Assembly: GCF_002901445.1 (NCBI RefSeq)
Contig: NZ_PPPD01000001.1
Location: 2,293,501 to 2,357,500, forward strand
Direction: 5' to 3'
From: Deinococcus koreensis
GTDB lineage: Bacteria > Deinococcota > Deinococci > Deinococcales > Deinococcaceae
DNA length: 64,000 nucleotides
Under the pieces are notes generated by a model that had not been told where the DNA came from, searched no databases, and saw only the letters and a program-made list of their open reading frames with translations. This document shows, piece after piece, positions 8,430 through 17,937 of this stretch; position 1 is the first letter of the stretch; every line of letters begins with the position of its first letter. The position numbers and the translations under genes are program-made.

Positions 8430-10253
8430 GTGTCCGTCCCCGCCCCCGATCTGATCCGCAGCGCGGCCCCCGCTCCGCTGCTTCAGGAACGCGGGCCCCA
8501 GGACGGGGCTCCCCAGGGGCGTGGCGGGCCGGCGGGCCGGGGGCCGCGATCCGGCGTGCCCCTGCGGGTGATGCTGCTGCGCCCCTTCCTGCTGCCGTTC
8601 CTGCTGCTGGTGGGGGTGGGGATGGCGGTGCTGGTGGGGGTGGGCCGCAACACGCAGAGCCGCCTTCTGGTCACCGACTCGCAGACCCGGCTGATCCTGC
8701 TGAGCCTGCTGGGGGGCGACCTCTCGGCCATGGAAAACGGCCAGCGCGGCTTTCTCATCACCGGGAACCCGGAGTTCCTGACCCCCTTCACCGATGGTCA
8801 GGCGGCCTATCAGGCGCACGTGTTCGCCCTGGAGGACCTGAGCGCCACCCCGCAGCAGCGCGCCAACCTGCAGCGCGTGGAGGAGCTGGTCGCCCGCTGG
8901 CGGCAGGAAGAGGCCGAACCCGAGATCGAGGCGCGCCGAACCTCCGCCGAGCGGGCCACGGCGCTGGTCAGCGAGCGGGGCAGCAGGGGACTGCTGGAGG
9001 TCGCACGCGGAATCCTCTCGACCATGCAGGGCGACGAGAACACCCGGCTGAGTCAGGCGGTGGTGTCCAGTCAGGACACCCTGAACCGCGTGCGCTGGCT
9101 GACCTTCAGCGGGCTGGGACTGAGCATGTTGCTGATCCTGCTGACCGCCTGGCAGGTGGCCCGCTCGGTGTCCAGCAGCCTGGAGAACGTGGCCGAGAGC
9201 GCGCGGGAGATCGCGGCCGGGCAGTACCACCGGCGGCTGCCCCCGACCCCGGTGCAGGAACTGGCCGCCCTGGGCCGACAGTTCGACCTGATGGCGGGCG
9301 CCGTACAGCAGCGCGAGCAGGAGCTGCGGGTGGCGAACGACAAGCTGGAGCGCTCCAACCGCGAACTCGAACAGTTCGCGTACGTGGCCAGCCACGACCT
9401 GCAGGAGCCCCTGCGGACCATCGGCAGCTACACCGAACTGCTCGCCCGGCGCTACCAGGGCCGGCTCGACGAGCGCGCCGACCAGTACATCGCCTTCACG
9501 ACCGCCGCCACGGCGCGCATGAAGGCCCTGATCCAGGATCTGCTGGCCTACTCCCGCGTGCGCCAGGGCCAGCGGCCGGTCGGCAGCGTGGACACCCGGA
9601 CGCTGGTGCAGGGCGTCCTGAGCGACCTGGAGGCCCAGGTGCAGGGCAGCGGCGCTCAGGTCGAGGTCGGGCCGCTGCCGACGGTGCCGGGCAATGCCGA
9701 CCTGCTGCGGCACGTCTTCCAGAACCTGATCGGGAACGCCCTGAAGTTCCACGCGCCGGAGCGCCCCCCACGGGTGCGGATCAGCGCCACCGGTGAGGAT
9801 CGGCGCTGGGTATTCCACGTGCAGGACAACGGCATCGGCATCGAGCCGCAGTACCACGAGCGGATCTTAGGGGTCTTCCAGCGCCTCCATCCCATGAACG
9901 AGTTCCAGGGCAGCGGGATCGGGCTGGCGGTCGCGCGCAGCGCCGTCGAGCAGCAGGGCGGGCAGCTGTGGCTGGAGAGTGTGCCGGGGCAGGGCAGCGT
10001 GTTCCACTTCAGTCTGCCGGAGGTGCCCCTTGACCCCCTGCCTGCCGATCCAGGGCCTGTCGATCCAGAACCCACCGATCCGGATGCTCCGGGGTCACGG
10101 TGGAGCCTGAGTGGATCGTTGGGGGCAGGGCCGTTCCAGTCAGACCTCCGCCAGTCAGACCCGCAGCCGCCAGCCACCCGTCCAGGCGGGAGTCCGGATC
10201 AGGACGCCACAGCGGCCACCCCACAGCCCTCCGGGCCGGAGGAGACCCCATGA
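8430..10253 (+). CDS. CHASE3-domain sensor histidine kinase
   Basis: A 607-residue membrane kinase. Order: transmembrane helix about 47-71, extracytoplasmic CHASE3 domain about 72-215 ([11 protein letters not shown]), transmembrane helix about 223-244, HAMP about 245-297, HisKA with [11 protein letters not shown] and phospho-acceptor His322, then the HATPase with N box (NLIGNALKF, Asn435), DNGIGI (466-471) and GSGIGL (494-499). The last 95 residues are a Pro/Asp-rich low-complexity tail. The sequence resembles cyanobacterial-phytochrome-type kinases paired with Rcp1-like regulators. GTG 8430 is chosen over upstream codons because a TAGAAT box at 8414-8419 ends 10 nt before it. The next gene overlaps by ATGA, so the two form a two-component pair. 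The signal sensed is unknown. Confidence 0.93.
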   Translation: MSVPAPDLIRSAAPAPLLQERGPQDGAPQGRGGPAGRGPRSGVPLRVMLLRPFLLPFLLLVGVGMAVLVGVGRNTQSRLLVTDSQTRLILLSLLGGDLSAMENGQRGFLITGNPEFLTPFTDGQAAYQAHVFALEDLSATPQQRANLQRVEELVARWRQEEAEPEIEARRTSAERATALVSERGSRGLLEVARGILSTMQGDENTRLSQAVVSSQDTLNRVRWLTFSGLGLSMLLILLTAWQVARSVSSSLENVAESAREIAAGQYHRRLPPTPVQELAALGRQFDLMAGAVQQREQELRVANDKLERSNRELEQFAYVASHDLQEPLRTIGSYTELLARRYQGRLDERADQYIAFTTAATARMKALIQDLLAYSRVRQGQRPVGSVDTRTLVQGVLSDLEAQVQGSGAQVEVGPLPTVPGNADLLRHVFQNLIGNALKFHAPERPPRVRISATGEDRRWVFHVQDNGIGIEPQYHERILGVFQRLHPMNEFQGSGIGLAVARSAVEQQGGQLWLESVPGQGSVFHFSLPEVPLDPLPADPGPVDPEPTDPDAPGSRWSLSGSLGAGPFQSDLRQSDPQPPATRPGGSPDQDATAATPQPSGPEETP

Positions 10254-10648
10254 AAGCTCTGGAAATCCTGCTGGTCGAGGACAATCCGGCCGATGTGATG
10301 CTGACCTGCGAGGCCTTCAGCGAGGCGGACTTCATCCACCATCTGCACCATGTGCGCGACGGGGTGGAGGCCCTGGCCTTCCTGCGTCGCGAGGGCCCGT
10401 ACGCCGACGCCGTGCGCCCGGACGTGATCCTGATGGATCTCAACATGCCCCGCATGGGCGGGCTGGAGGTGCTGGACGTCCTCAGGATCGACGAGGGGCT
10501 GAGGAGCATTCCGGTGATCGTCCTGACGCCCTCGCGCGCCGAGGCGGAGCTCTGGCACAGTTCTGGCCAGCACGCCAGCGCCTCTCTCCCCAAGCCGGTG
10601 AGCATCGCGGAGTTCGTGGACGTGGTCCGGACGCTGGGGAACTCCTGA
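10250..10648 (+). CDS. Single-domain response regulator (Rcp1 type)
   Basis: A 132-residue receiver domain without an output domain. Acidic pocket Glu10-Asp11, phospho-acceptor Asp63 (LMDLNMP), Thr93 and Lys115 (LPKP) are all present. The family partners CHASE3/phytochrome-like kinases and acts by protein-protein contact. The start ATG 10250 overlaps the kinase stop (ATGA). It is shorter than most Rcp1-like proteins, and its end TLGNS-stop falls in the terminal CCTGATACGG of a repeated element. That insertion may have trimmed the original C-terminus, where family members usually have a few more residues. Confidence 0.93.
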   Translation: MKALEILLVEDNPADVMLTCEAFSEADFIHHLHHVRDGVEALAFLRREGPYADAVRPDVILMDLNMPRMGGLEVLDVLRIDEGLRSIPVIVLTPSRAEAELWHSSGQHASASLPKPVSIAEFVDVVRTLGNS

Positions 10649-10733
10649 TACGGCCTCCGCTCCAGTCCGGAACATCCAGGACAGCACTGGGTGTGCCTCG
10701 CTGGCGGTCAACGAAACGGATGGCATTCGGAAT
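10644..10733 (-). repeat. Small noncoding repeat, copy 1, overlapping a stop codon
   Basis: Read on the minus strand it starts with ATTCCGAATGCCATCCGTT (10715-10733), identical over 19 bases to 51315-51333. It ends with a 34-base segment at 10644-10677 closely matching 51437-51471, with CCGTATCAGG as terminus. The TGA stop of the response regulator (10646-10648) lies inside this terminus. Confidence 0.85.
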
Positions 10734-10868
10734 TCGCCCGGTTCCTGAAGACCGCCCTGCCCCCCGGCCGCCGCCCCTGACGCCCCTGTCCGGCCCCCTG
10801 TCTGGCGGGGTGGGGGGAATCAGAGATTGCTCACGGGAAGCGCCGGGAACGCGTGCTACGCTGCCTGC

Positions 10869-11660
10869 GTGAGTCTGAGCGCCCCACTGTCCTCCCCGGA
10901 TTCTCCCGTGGCGGCCCAGGCCGCTGCCCCGCTGCGTCCGGTGCTGCAGGCGCAGGGGCTCGGCAAGAGTTACGGCCGGCGGACGGTGGTGCGCGACGTG
11001 AACTTCACCGTGCGGCCCGGCGAGATCGTGGCGCTGTTCGGCCCCAACGGCGCGGGCAAGACCACCACCTTCTACATGGTGGTGGGGTTCATCCGTCCCG
11101 GCGGGGGCAGCATCCACCTGGGCGAGCGTGAGCTGACCCGGCTGCCCATGCACGAGCGCGCGCGGCTGGGCCTGGGTTACCTGCCGCAGGAGCCCAGCGC
11201 CTTTCGCAAGCTCAGTGCCCGCGACAACCTGCTGGCGATCCTGGAATACCAGAAGCTGCCACGGGGCGAGCAGGAGGCCCGCGCCGACGCGCTGCTGGCC
11301 GAGTTCGGCCTGACCCATCTGGCCCATTCCTTCGCGTACCAGCTCTCGGGCGGCGAGCGGCGGCGCCTGGAACTGGCCCGCGCCCTGACCACCGATCCCG
11401 ATTACCTGCTGCTCGACGAGCCCTTCACCGGGGTCGATCCCAAGAGCATCCGTGAGATCCAGCGCCTGATCCGGGAACTGCGCGACCGCCGGGGTATCGG
11501 CGTGTTCATCACGGATCACAACGTCCGCGAGACCATCGCCCTGACCGACCGGGTGTACCTGATGTTCGACGGCGAGGTGAAGTTCGAGGGCACCCCGGCC
11601 CAGTTCGCGCAGGACGAGGACGTGCGCCGGCACTACCTGGGCGACGATTTCGAGTTGTAA
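10869..11660 (+). CDS. LptB-like ABC transporter ATP-binding protein
   Basis: A 263-residue ATPase: Walker [10 protein letters not shown] at 58-66, Q-loop YLPQEPSAF, signature LSGGE at 159-163, Walker B YLLLDEP at 179-185, and the switch His in ITDHNVRET. It matches the LptB family, which drives lipopolysaccharide export in proteobacteria. Deinococcus has a layered envelope but no classical LPS, so the cargo here is unknown. No permease genes (LptF/G) are nearby; the next gene encodes a DUF3084 membrane protein. GTG 10869 is chosen because a TACGCT box (10857-10862) ends 6 nt before it. Confidence 0.92.
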   Translation: MSLSAPLSSPDSPVAAQAAAPLRPVLQAQGLGKSYGRRTVVRDVNFTVRPGEIVALFGPNGAGKTTTFYMVVGFIRPGGGSIHLGERELTRLPMHERARLGLGYLPQEPSAFRKLSARDNLLAILEYQKLPRGEQEARADALLAEFGLTHLAHSFAYQLSGGERRRLELARALTTDPDYLLLDEPFTGVDPKSIREIQRLIRELRDRRGIGVFITDHNVRETIALTDRVYLMFDGEVKFEGTPAQFAQDEDVRRHYLGDDFEL

Positions 11661-11791
11661 GCCCCGGCGGCCGGACGGCGGGGGGAGCAGGGTCGGAGGG
11701 TCTGGAGCTGAGACTGGATCGACACTGAATTGACGACACTGGGACGGCGGGGAGCTTCGCCGTGAGGGCTGTGAAAGGGGAGAGGTAGGAC

Positions 11792-13660
11792 ATGCTGTGG
11801 GTATTTCTGGCGTTCGTGGTGATCCTGTCCGGCGTGGTGGCCTACGCCGCCGATACCATTGCCCGCCGGGCCGGGCGCAAGCACATCCGCTGGTTCGGCC
11901 TGCGTCCCAAGACCACCGCGCTGGTCGTGGCGGTGCTGTCGGGCATGGCGATCAGCGCGGCCAGCCTGACCGCCTTCCTGCTGCTGAACAAGAACGCCGT
12001 GGACGTGATCGCCTCGGCCGATCAGCTGCGGCCGCAGCTGGAGTCGCTGCGCCAGGAGATCAAGGGGGCCCAGACCGCCCTGCGCGCCGCGAACAGCGAA
12101 CGTGACAAGGCTCAGCAGGAAGCGCAGCGGCTGGGCGAGCTGCAGGCCACGGCCCAGGCCGATCTGCGCCGTGCCCGCAGCGATCTGGACGCGGCCCGGC
12201 AGGCCGGTGAACGCCTGAAGGCCCAGGCGGAGGGCCTGCAGACCCGCGTGAAGGGCCTGAGCACCACCATCGCCACGCTGGAGACGCGCGCCAGGGACAA
12301 CCGGGCCAAGCTGCTGAAATCCGAGACCGCCCTGAAAGCCAGCCAGGACCGGGCCCAGGCCCTCGACGCCCAGGTGCTGGACTTCCGGGCCCGCACGGCG
12401 CTCGCGCAGCAGGAAGCCCAGAACGCCCAAGACCGGGCCGCCGACGTGCAGGCCCGCGCGGATCAGGCCGGCCTGCGCGCCACACAGGCGGAGGCCGCCG
12501 CGAAGGCCGCCCAGGTACGTGCCCAGCAGGCTCAGGCCAGTGCCCGGCAGGCCCAGGTGCAGGCGGGGGAACAGGTGCGCTCGGCCCAGGCTCAGGTGCG
12601 CTCGACCCAGGCCCAGGTACGCTCTACCCAGGCTCAGGTGCGGTCGGCCCAGGCGCAGCTGCAGACCGCCCAGGCCCAGGTGAGCGATCTGCGCGCCCAG
12701 GTCGGGCAGCTGGAGACCTCGCGCGAGCTCGCGCAGCAGGATCTGCAGGCGGCCGGAAATGCGCTGGCCGCTGCCCAGACCGCCCGCAGTCAGGCCGAGA
12801 CCCAGCGACAGGCCGCCCAGAAGGCCCGCGACGCCGCCGCTGCCGAGCGCGACAGGGTGGCCACCGAACGCACCCGGCTGGTGGCCGAGCGCGGCCGGCT
12901 GGTCGCGGAGCGAGACCGGATCTCTCAGCAGCGTGACAAGGCCCGCGACGACCTGAACGCCCTGCAGGTGCAGCAGGTCGCGCTCAAGAAGAGCAACGAG
13001 GTGCTGTCGAGCGATCTGGCGGTGGCCCGGGCCACGCTGGGCCGCCTGCAGGACGAGTATTCCAGCAGCCGGGCCGAGCTGAACGCCAGCCGCAACACGG
13101 ACCTCGCCTACCCGAAGAACGAGCTGGTCTACGCGGCCGTGGTGCCCAGCGTCCGCAACCTCGACCGCTTCCTGCAGGACGCTGCGCGGGCGGCCCAGAC
13201 CCGCGGCGCGCGCGGCACGCCCACGGTGCGCCTGAGCCCGGCGGCGCGCAGCATGCTGGAAACCAAACTGCGCGGCCTGAACGCCAGCACCTTCGTGCAG
13301 TGCCGGGCCGCCCAGAACGCCGCCCTGGGCTTTCCGGTCGACCTGTTCTGCGACGCCCGCTCCAACGCGGTGCTGTACCAGGGGGGCGACATCATCCGGC
13401 GCACGAGCGTGAACCTCAAGGCCGATCCCCGCGTGATCCAGGATCAGATCAGCGAACTGGTCCGCGACACCATCGTGGACATCACCACGCGCGGCGTGCC
13501 GGACGAGTACATCACCAACCAGGGCCTGGACGTGTCCGAGTTCATCGACCTGCTCAGCCGCCTGAATGCCCGCAACGACGCCACCGCCGTGGTCGGGATC
13601 GCCGCGCGGGACGACGTGAAGCCCAGCACCCGCGTGGATCTGTACCCGAAGCTGCCCTGA
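11792..13660 (+). CDS. DUF3084 membrane protein with long coiled coil
   Basis: A 622-residue protein with transmembrane helices at about 1-21 and 43-66, a coiled coil from about 75 to 440, and a C-terminal globular region of about 180 residues ([26 protein letters not shown]). This layout matches DUF3084 proteins of Deinococcus and cyanobacteria. Within the coil five 7-residue units (QVRSAQA type) are encoded by tandem 21-bp DNA repeats. The signature [16 protein letters not shown] around residue 36-52 lies between the helices. Function is unknown; placement after an LptB-like ATPase suggests an envelope role. The start has a GGGGAGAGG Shine-Dalgarno sequence 8 nt upstream. Confidence 0.92.
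   Translation: MLWVFLAFVVILSGVVAYAADTIARRAGRKHIRWFGLRPKTTALVVAVLSGMAISAASLTAFLLLNKNAVDVIASADQLRPQLESLRQEIKGAQTALRAANSERDKAQQEAQRLGELQATAQADLRRARSDLDAARQAGERLKAQAEGLQTRVKGLSTTIATLETRARDNRAKLLKSETALKASQDRAQALDAQVLDFRARTALAQQEAQNAQDRAADVQARADQAGLRATQAEAAAKAAQVRAQQAQASARQAQVQAGEQVRSAQAQVRSTQAQVRSTQAQVRSAQAQLQTAQAQVSDLRAQVGQLETSRELAQQDLQAAGNALAAAQTARSQAETQRQAAQKARDAAAAERDRVATERTRLVAERGRLVAERDRISQQRDKARDDLNALQVQQVALKKSNEVLSSDLAVARATLGRLQDEYSSSRAELNASRNTDLAYPKNELVYAAVVPSVRNLDRFLQDAARAAQTRGARGTPTVRLSPAARSMLETKLRGLNASTFVQCRAAQNAALGFPVDLFCDARSNAVLYQGGDIIRRTSVNLKADPRVIQDQISELVRDTIVDITTRGVPDEYITNQGLDVSEFIDLLSRLNARNDATAVVGIAARDDVKPSTRVDLYPKLP
12572..12676 (+). repeat. Five tandem 21-bp repeats in the DUF3084 gene
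   Basis: Units begin at 12572, 12593, 12614, 12635 and 12656, each starting CAGGTGCG or similar and coding for a heptad such as QVRSTQA. They encode regular coiled-coil turns, and copy number could vary between strains. Confidence 0.85.
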
Positions 13661-13718
13661 ACCACAGTTCCCGAGGGAGTTCAAACCCGCGTCAGGCCCG
13701 GCGGCTAGACTCTGGGCC

Positions 13719-14912
13719 ATGCGCCGACTGCTGTCCCTGACCCTGCTTCTGAGCACCTGCGCGCAGGCCGCGCCCCTCCGCGTGGAGTTCTGGCACGCCA
13801 TGACCGGCGTGAAAGACACCGTGGCCGGCTACGCCCGCGACTTCAACGCCTCCCAGAGCGCCTACGAGATCGTGCCCGTGGCGCAGGGTAATTACCGCGA
13901 GCTGCTGCCCCGGCTGGAGGGAGCCCTGAAGGCCGGCCGCGCACCCGCGCTGGTGCAGCTGGAGTTCACGCAGTTCCCGGAACTGGCCGCGCGGGGTGAC
14001 CTGCTGGATCTCGGCCGCGCGCTGGGCGGCGTGCCGGACGACCTGAAGGACGACATCTATCCGGCGGTGTGGAAGGCCGGGCAGCTGGGCGGCAAGACCT
14101 ACGGGCTGCCCTGGAACGTGTCGGTGCCGGTACTGATGTACAACGCCGGGGCGCTCAGGAAGTCGGGCGTGACCTTCCCGAACACCTGGACGGGCCTGGA
14201 GACGGCCAGCCGCGCGCTCGCCACGGGCGGCCGGCGCCCCCTGATCGCGGCCTCGGACGCCTGGACCTTCGAGGCGAACGTGCTCTCGCGCGGCGGCAGT
14301 CTGGTCGAGGGCAACCGGCCCACCCTGAACTCCCCGGACGCCGTGGAGGCCCTGACCCAGCTCGCGCGCATGAGCGCCGCCGGTCAGGCCCAGCCGCGCA
14401 GCCTGGGCGAGGCCACCCGCAGCGCCTTCGATTTCGCGCGCGGGCAGAACCTGTTCGTGCTGGCCTCGGTCGCCAACTGGACGGACGCCCGCAAGCTGCC
14501 CTTTTTCAACCTGGGGATCGCGCCCTTTCCCTGTGAGAAGCCGGGGGTCTGCACGGTGCCGCTGGGGGGCGCGGTGCTGGGCGTGCCGCGCGGCACCTCT
14601 GGGCCCGAGCAGGCCGGGGGGGTGGCCTTCTGGCAGTTCCTGATGGACAGCGGCCGGCTGGCCGGCTGGGTGCAGACCACCGCCTACGCGCCGCCGCGCC
14701 GCGCCGTGACCCCACTGCTGGACGGCTGGTACGCCAAAAACCCGCAGCTGCGCGCTGCCCACGCCCAGATGGCCCGCGCCGTGCCGCGCCCCACCACGCC
14801 CGACTACGCCCGCTGGGCCGGACTGCTCGAAGAAGCCATCGCCCGCGCGACCGGCGGGAAGCAGAGCGCGAAGGCCGCCCTGGACGACGCCCAGCGGCAG
14901 GCCGAGCGCTGA
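13719..14912 (+). CDS. Extracellular sugar-binding protein of an ABC importer (UgpB-like)
   Basis: A 397-residue family-1 solute-binding protein. It has a Sec signal peptide (residues 1-18, cleavage after AQA), then LRVEFWHAMTG, the usual start of the mature domain, and YGLPWNVSVPVLMYN, the ligand-cleft/hinge signature. Similarity is strongest to glycerol-3-phosphate/sugar-binding proteins such as UgpB. It has no lipobox and ends normally. No permease or ATPase genes adjoin it, so it is an orphan whose partners are elsewhere. A TAGACT box (13706-13711) ends 7 nt before ATG 13719, so the mRNA is probably leaderless. Confidence 0.93.
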   Translation: MRRLLSLTLLLSTCAQAAPLRVEFWHAMTGVKDTVAGYARDFNASQSAYEIVPVAQGNYRELLPRLEGALKAGRAPALVQLEFTQFPELAARGDLLDLGRALGGVPDDLKDDIYPAVWKAGQLGGKTYGLPWNVSVPVLMYNAGALRKSGVTFPNTWTGLETASRALATGGRRPLIAASDAWTFEANVLSRGGSLVEGNRPTLNSPDAVEALTQLARMSAAGQAQPRSLGEATRSAFDFARGQNLFVLASVANWTDARKLPFFNLGIAPFPCEKPGVCTVPLGGAVLGVPRGTSGPEQAGGVAFWQFLMDSGRLAGWVQTTAYAPPRRAVTPLLDGWYAKNPQLRAAHAQMARAVPRPTTPDYARWAGLLEEAIARATGGKQSAKAALDDAQRQAER

Positions 14913-15117
14913 GGCCGGGGCAGGGTACGGGCCGTGTGATCGGTCACCGACCAGGGCCGGGCTGAACGCGGTCGTGTCGTGCTGAACGCCGTGGAGCACC
15001 TTCCCGGACGCCCGTTCCGAAATCCTTCGCGGTGCCCAGGGTGACAGGCCGAGGGGTCTCGGATGTCGCAGGATCACTTTCACTTCGTATGAGTTGATGA
15101 GCGCTCTCCAGGTTCTT

Positions 15118-15170
15118 CCAGCCCCACCGAACCCAGTCCCATCAAACCCAGCCCCACCGAATCCAGCCCC
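15118..15170 (+). repeat. 15-bp tandem repeat before the gene at 15186
   Basis: CCAGCCCCACCGAAC, CCAGTCCCATCAAAC and CCAGCCCCACCGAAT follow in exact 15-bp phase, plus a partial fourth unit. The array ends 2 bases before the TACACT box used by the next gene. The rest of the 14913-15185 gap shows no gene. Confidence 0.75.
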
Positions 15171-15185
15171 GCTACACTGGCGGCC

Positions 15186-15632
15186 ATGTCCGTTCTCTAC
15201 GTCCTGCTGACCCTGCTCTGTGCGGGAACGCTGCTGCTGTTCCTGGCGCGGCCGGGGCTGGCGCGCCCGCTGGTGGTCTGGGGGCTGGCCGCGCTGCTGC
15301 CGCTGCTGGCGGCGCTGGCCTCCGCGCTGGGCACCCAGGCCCGCGCGGCGCGGGTGCTGGCCGCCGGGAATCTCAGCGCCGCGCAGGTCAGCGTGACCAC
15401 CGGCGCCCGGACGCAGACCCTGACCCTCAGTGCCCAGGACGCCGCCTGCCTGGAACGGGCCCTGAGACTGCGCTCGACGGTCACGCTGGACACGCCGGGC
15501 GGCCCGGTCACGGTGCGGCCCGGAACGCGGGTGCAGGGCACGCTGCCGTCCCGGCAGGTGGTCGAAGCCCTGACCCTGCGCGGCGAGCTGCACTGTCCGG
15601 CCCTCAGAACCTTGTCCGCGCCGGAGCGCTGA
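15186..15632 (+). CDS. Small membrane-anchored protein, 148 aa
   Basis: Two hydrophobic segments (about residues 2-21 and 27-47) are followed by about 100 residues predicted to be a soluble beta-rich domain with two Cys (DAACLERAL and ELHCPALR) that could pair. The soluble part would face outside the cytoplasm if both helices span the membrane. No family recognised. A TACACT box at 15173-15178 ends 7 nt before ATG 15186, so start choice is secure. It converges on ktrA, with 18 bases between the stop codons. Confidence 0.8.
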   Translation: MSVLYVLLTLLCAGTLLLFLARPGLARPLVVWGLAALLPLLAALASALGTQARAARVLAAGNLSAAQVSVTTGARTQTLTLSAQDAACLERALRLRSTVTLDTPGGPVTVRPGTRVQGTLPSRQVVEALTLRGELHCPALRTLSAPER

Positions 15633-15650
15633 TCCGGCCGGCCGGGCGCG

Positions 15651-16310
15651 CTACTCGCCCAGGAAGCGCCGCAGCTCGTCGAGGTTGTGGCTGGTGCCGA
15701 TCACGACCAGCCGGTCGTGCGGCTTGACGATGTCCTCGGCGCGCGGCGTGACCTCGATCTTGCCCGCGTGGCTGATGGCGATGATCTGCACGCCGAAGCG
15801 GCCGGTCAGGTTCAGGTCGCGCAGGGTGCCTTTCAGGCGCTCGTTGGTCTCGATCTCCACGATGGCGTAGTCGCCGCCCAGATCCAGGGTGTCCACGATG
15901 TTCGGGGTGGCGATCTGACGGGCCAGCCGCACGCCCATGTCGTGTTCGGGGCGGATCACCAGATCGGCGCCGATGCGCTCCAGCACGCGCCGGGCCATCT
16001 CGTCGATGGCCTTGCTGACCACGTAGGGTGCGCCCAGGCTCTTGGCGTTCATGGTCGCCAGGATGTTCGACTGCACGTCGGTGCCGATGGCGACGACCAC
16101 CACGTCGAACTCGGCCACGCCGATGGCGCGCAGGGCCCGTTCGTCGCTGGCGTCCACGATGGCGGCGTGGGTCACGAGGTTCATCACCCGCTCGACGTTC
16201 TCCTCGTTCTGGTCGATGGCCACGACCTCATGGCCCATCTCGTAGAGGGTGGTGGCGACGGCGGTGCCGAAACGGCCGAGGCCGATCACGAGGCATTGTT
16301 TGGTCTTCAT
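15651..16310 (-). CDS. ktrA: Potassium uptake regulatory subunit KtrA (RCK protein)
   Basis: A 219-residue cytosolic ring-forming RCK protein that gates the KtrB channel in response to nucleotides. The N-terminal Rossmann domain has GLGRFG (10-15) and the nucleotide-ribose-binding acidic residue in VVAIDQN (Asp33). The C-terminal RCK_C/TrkA_C domain runs from about 135 to the end (LKGTLRDLNLTGRFGVQIIAI). The gene lies downstream of ktrB on the same strand with a 151-base gap. ATG 16310 has AGAGG about 8 nt upstream. Confidence 0.95.
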   Translation of the reverse strand: MKTKQCLVIGLGRFGTAVATTLYEMGHEVVAIDQNEENVERVMNLVTHAAIVDASDERALRAIGVAEFDVVVVAIGTDVQSNILATMNAKSLGAPYVVSKAIDEMARRVLERIGADLVIRPEHDMGVRLARQIATPNIVDTLDLGGDYAIVEIETNERLKGTLRDLNLTGRFGVQIIAISHAGKIEVTPRAEDIVKPHDRLVVIGTSHNLDELRRFLGE

Positions 16311-16327
16311 AGCGGGCCTCTGCAGGA

Positions 16328-16450
16328 AGGGATGAGAGAGGAGGGACGAGTGATGAGCCGTGGTGTGGGGCGCTGACCGGGCCAGCCCCCAGACCCCCAG
16401 GGCGGCCGCCCTCTTCCCCTCATTCCTCTCGCCTCATCGCTCATCACGTC
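16328..16450. repeat. Imperfect inverted repeat between ktrB and ktrA
   Basis: The left part has GATGAGAGAGGAGGGACGAG and GTGATGAG, and the right part has CCTCTCGCCTCATCGCTCATCAC, so the two sides can pair imperfectly. It sits in the 151-base gap of the ktrBA operon and could modulate ktrA relative to ktrB expression. Confidence 0.45.
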
Positions 16451-16461
16451 TTTCCACTCCT

Positions 16462-17883
16462 TCATCCGATCAGGATGTCGCGGTCCGCCGGGTAGCGCAC
16501 CAGTTCCTTGCCGCGCGGCCGGCTGAAGGCCACGGCGAAGGTCAGCGGCCCGATGCGCCCCAGGAACATCAGCGCGATCAGGACGAGGTGCTGATCGGGG
16601 TTCAGCAGCGGCGTGGTGTTCATGCTCAGGCCCACCGTGCCGAAGGCGCTGACCGCCTCGAAGAAGAGGTTCACGAACAGCACGTCCGGGCGGGTGTTGA
16701 AGATCAGCAGCAGCAGGAACATGGCGTTGACCAGCCCGATGCTGAGCAGCCCCACCGTCATGGCCCGCAGGATGGTCTCGGTGTCGATACGGCGGTGGAA
16801 CAGCGTGGTGTCGCGCCGGCCGCGCACCATGCTCCAGGCGCTGGCCATCATGACGTAGAAGGTGCTCGTCTTGATACCGCCGCCCGTGCCGCCGGGGTTC
16901 GCCCCGATGAACATCAGCAGGATCGAGATGAACAGCGTGGCCAGGCCCATCGCGCCGTAGTCCAGGGTGTTGAAGCCGGCGGTGCGGGTGGTCACGCTCT
17001 GGAAGAAGCTGGCCAGCAGTTTGGTGCCCAGGGGCAGCGGCCCGAGGGTCTTGGGATTGCTCCACTCCAGCGCCAGGTAGGCCAGCGTGCCGAACACCAG
17101 CAGCACGCTCATCATGGTCAGCACCAGTTTGCTGTGCACCATCAGGCGGTGGCGGCGTGGGTGCAGGAGGTGGCCCACCACGTTGAGCTGCACCAGAAAG
17201 CCCATACCGCCCAGGATGATCAGCAGGGCCACCACGAGGCTGACCAGCGGGTCGCCCGTGAAATTCATCAGGTTGTTGGAGTACAGCGCGAAGCCCGCGT
17301 TGTTGAAGGCGCTGATGGAATGGAACAGCGCGTAGAAGAGCCCCCGTCCCCAGCCCTCCAGCGGCACGAAGCGCAGGGCCAGCAGCGCCGCGCCGGCCAG
17401 TTCGATCACGAAGGTATACAGGAAGATGTTGCGGATCAGCGGCAGGACGTCCCCGGCATTCAGGGCGCTGACCTGCTGCGCCAGCCGGATGCGCTCGGAG
17501 TAGTTCACCCGCCGGCGCGAGAGCAGCGCGAACGACGTGCCGAAGGTGATGATCCCCAGCCCGCCCAGCTGGATCAGCAGCATGATGGTGACCTGCCCCA
17601 GCCGGTTGAAATCCCGCGCCGGGTCGATCACGTTCAGCCCGGTCACGCACAGCGCGCTGGTCGAGGTGAACAGCGCCTGCAGGAAATTCACGGAGCGCCG
17701 CGTGCCGTCCGGATTGACGCCGTGCATCACCGGCAGCCACAGCAGCAGCGCGCCCACCAGGATCGCCGTGGCGAAGGAGAGGGCGATCAGCTGCGGCGGG
17801 CTCAGCCGCGAGAACAGCGATTTCCGCAGGCGGTTCTCGCCGGCCGGGCTGGCGGAGAGGGGGGCAGGAGGCGGGCGGGTCAT
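16462..17883 (-). CDS. ktrB: Potassium-translocating channel subunit KtrB
   Basis: A 473-residue Trk/Ktr/HKT channel protein with four membrane-pore-membrane repeats. Filter segments are visible as STSALCVTGLN, SAFNNAGFALYS, TTRTAGFNTLDYG and EAVSAFGTVGLSM, each with the conserved Gly. The long helix interruption after the third repeat (ANPGGTGGGIKTST) is typical of KtrB. It imports K+ (often with Na+) together with KtrA. ATG 17883 is preceded by AGGTTCC and by a TACAAT box at 17896-17901. It is divergent from the methyltransferase gene. Confidence 0.96.
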   Translation of the reverse strand: MTRPPPAPLSASPAGENRLRKSLFSRLSPPQLIALSFATAILVGALLLWLPVMHGVNPDGTRRSVNFLQALFTSTSALCVTGLNVIDPARDFNRLGQVTIMLLIQLGGLGIITFGTSFALLSRRRVNYSERIRLAQQVSALNAGDVLPLIRNIFLYTFVIELAGAALLALRFVPLEGWGRGLFYALFHSISAFNNAGFALYSNNLMNFTGDPLVSLVVALLIILGGMGFLVQLNVVGHLLHPRRHRLMVHSKLVLTMMSVLLVFGTLAYLALEWSNPKTLGPLPLGTKLLASFFQSVTTRTAGFNTLDYGAMGLATLFISILLMFIGANPGGTGGGIKTSTFYVMMASAWSMVRGRRDTTLFHRRIDTETILRAMTVGLLSIGLVNAMFLLLLIFNTRPDVLFVNLFFEAVSAFGTVGLSMNTTPLLNPDQHLVLIALMFLGRIGPLTFAVAFSRPRGKELVRYPADRDILIG

Positions 17884-17895
17884 AGGAACCTGCGG

Positions 17896-17901
17896 ATTGT
17901 A
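17896..17901 (-). promoter_or_regulatory. -10 box of ktrB
   Basis: TACAAT on the minus strand, 12 nt before the ktrB ATG. It allows a short leader with a Shine-Dalgarno sequence, unlike the leaderless pattern of most neighbours. Confidence 0.6.
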
Positions 17902-17937
17902 CGCCCGCAGACTTCGGGGCGGCTATACTCATCTGTC

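Noticed and set aside
11633..13819. Long minus-strand open frame opposite the DUF3084 gene
   Set aside because: It spans the stops of real genes and consists of low-complexity Gly/Leu/Arg sequence created by the opposite coiled-coil repeats.
16360..17937. Upstream extension of the tRNA methyltransferase frame by over 500 codons
   Set aside because: It is antisense to ktrB, and a TATACT box 8 nt before 17938 with family homology fixes the start.
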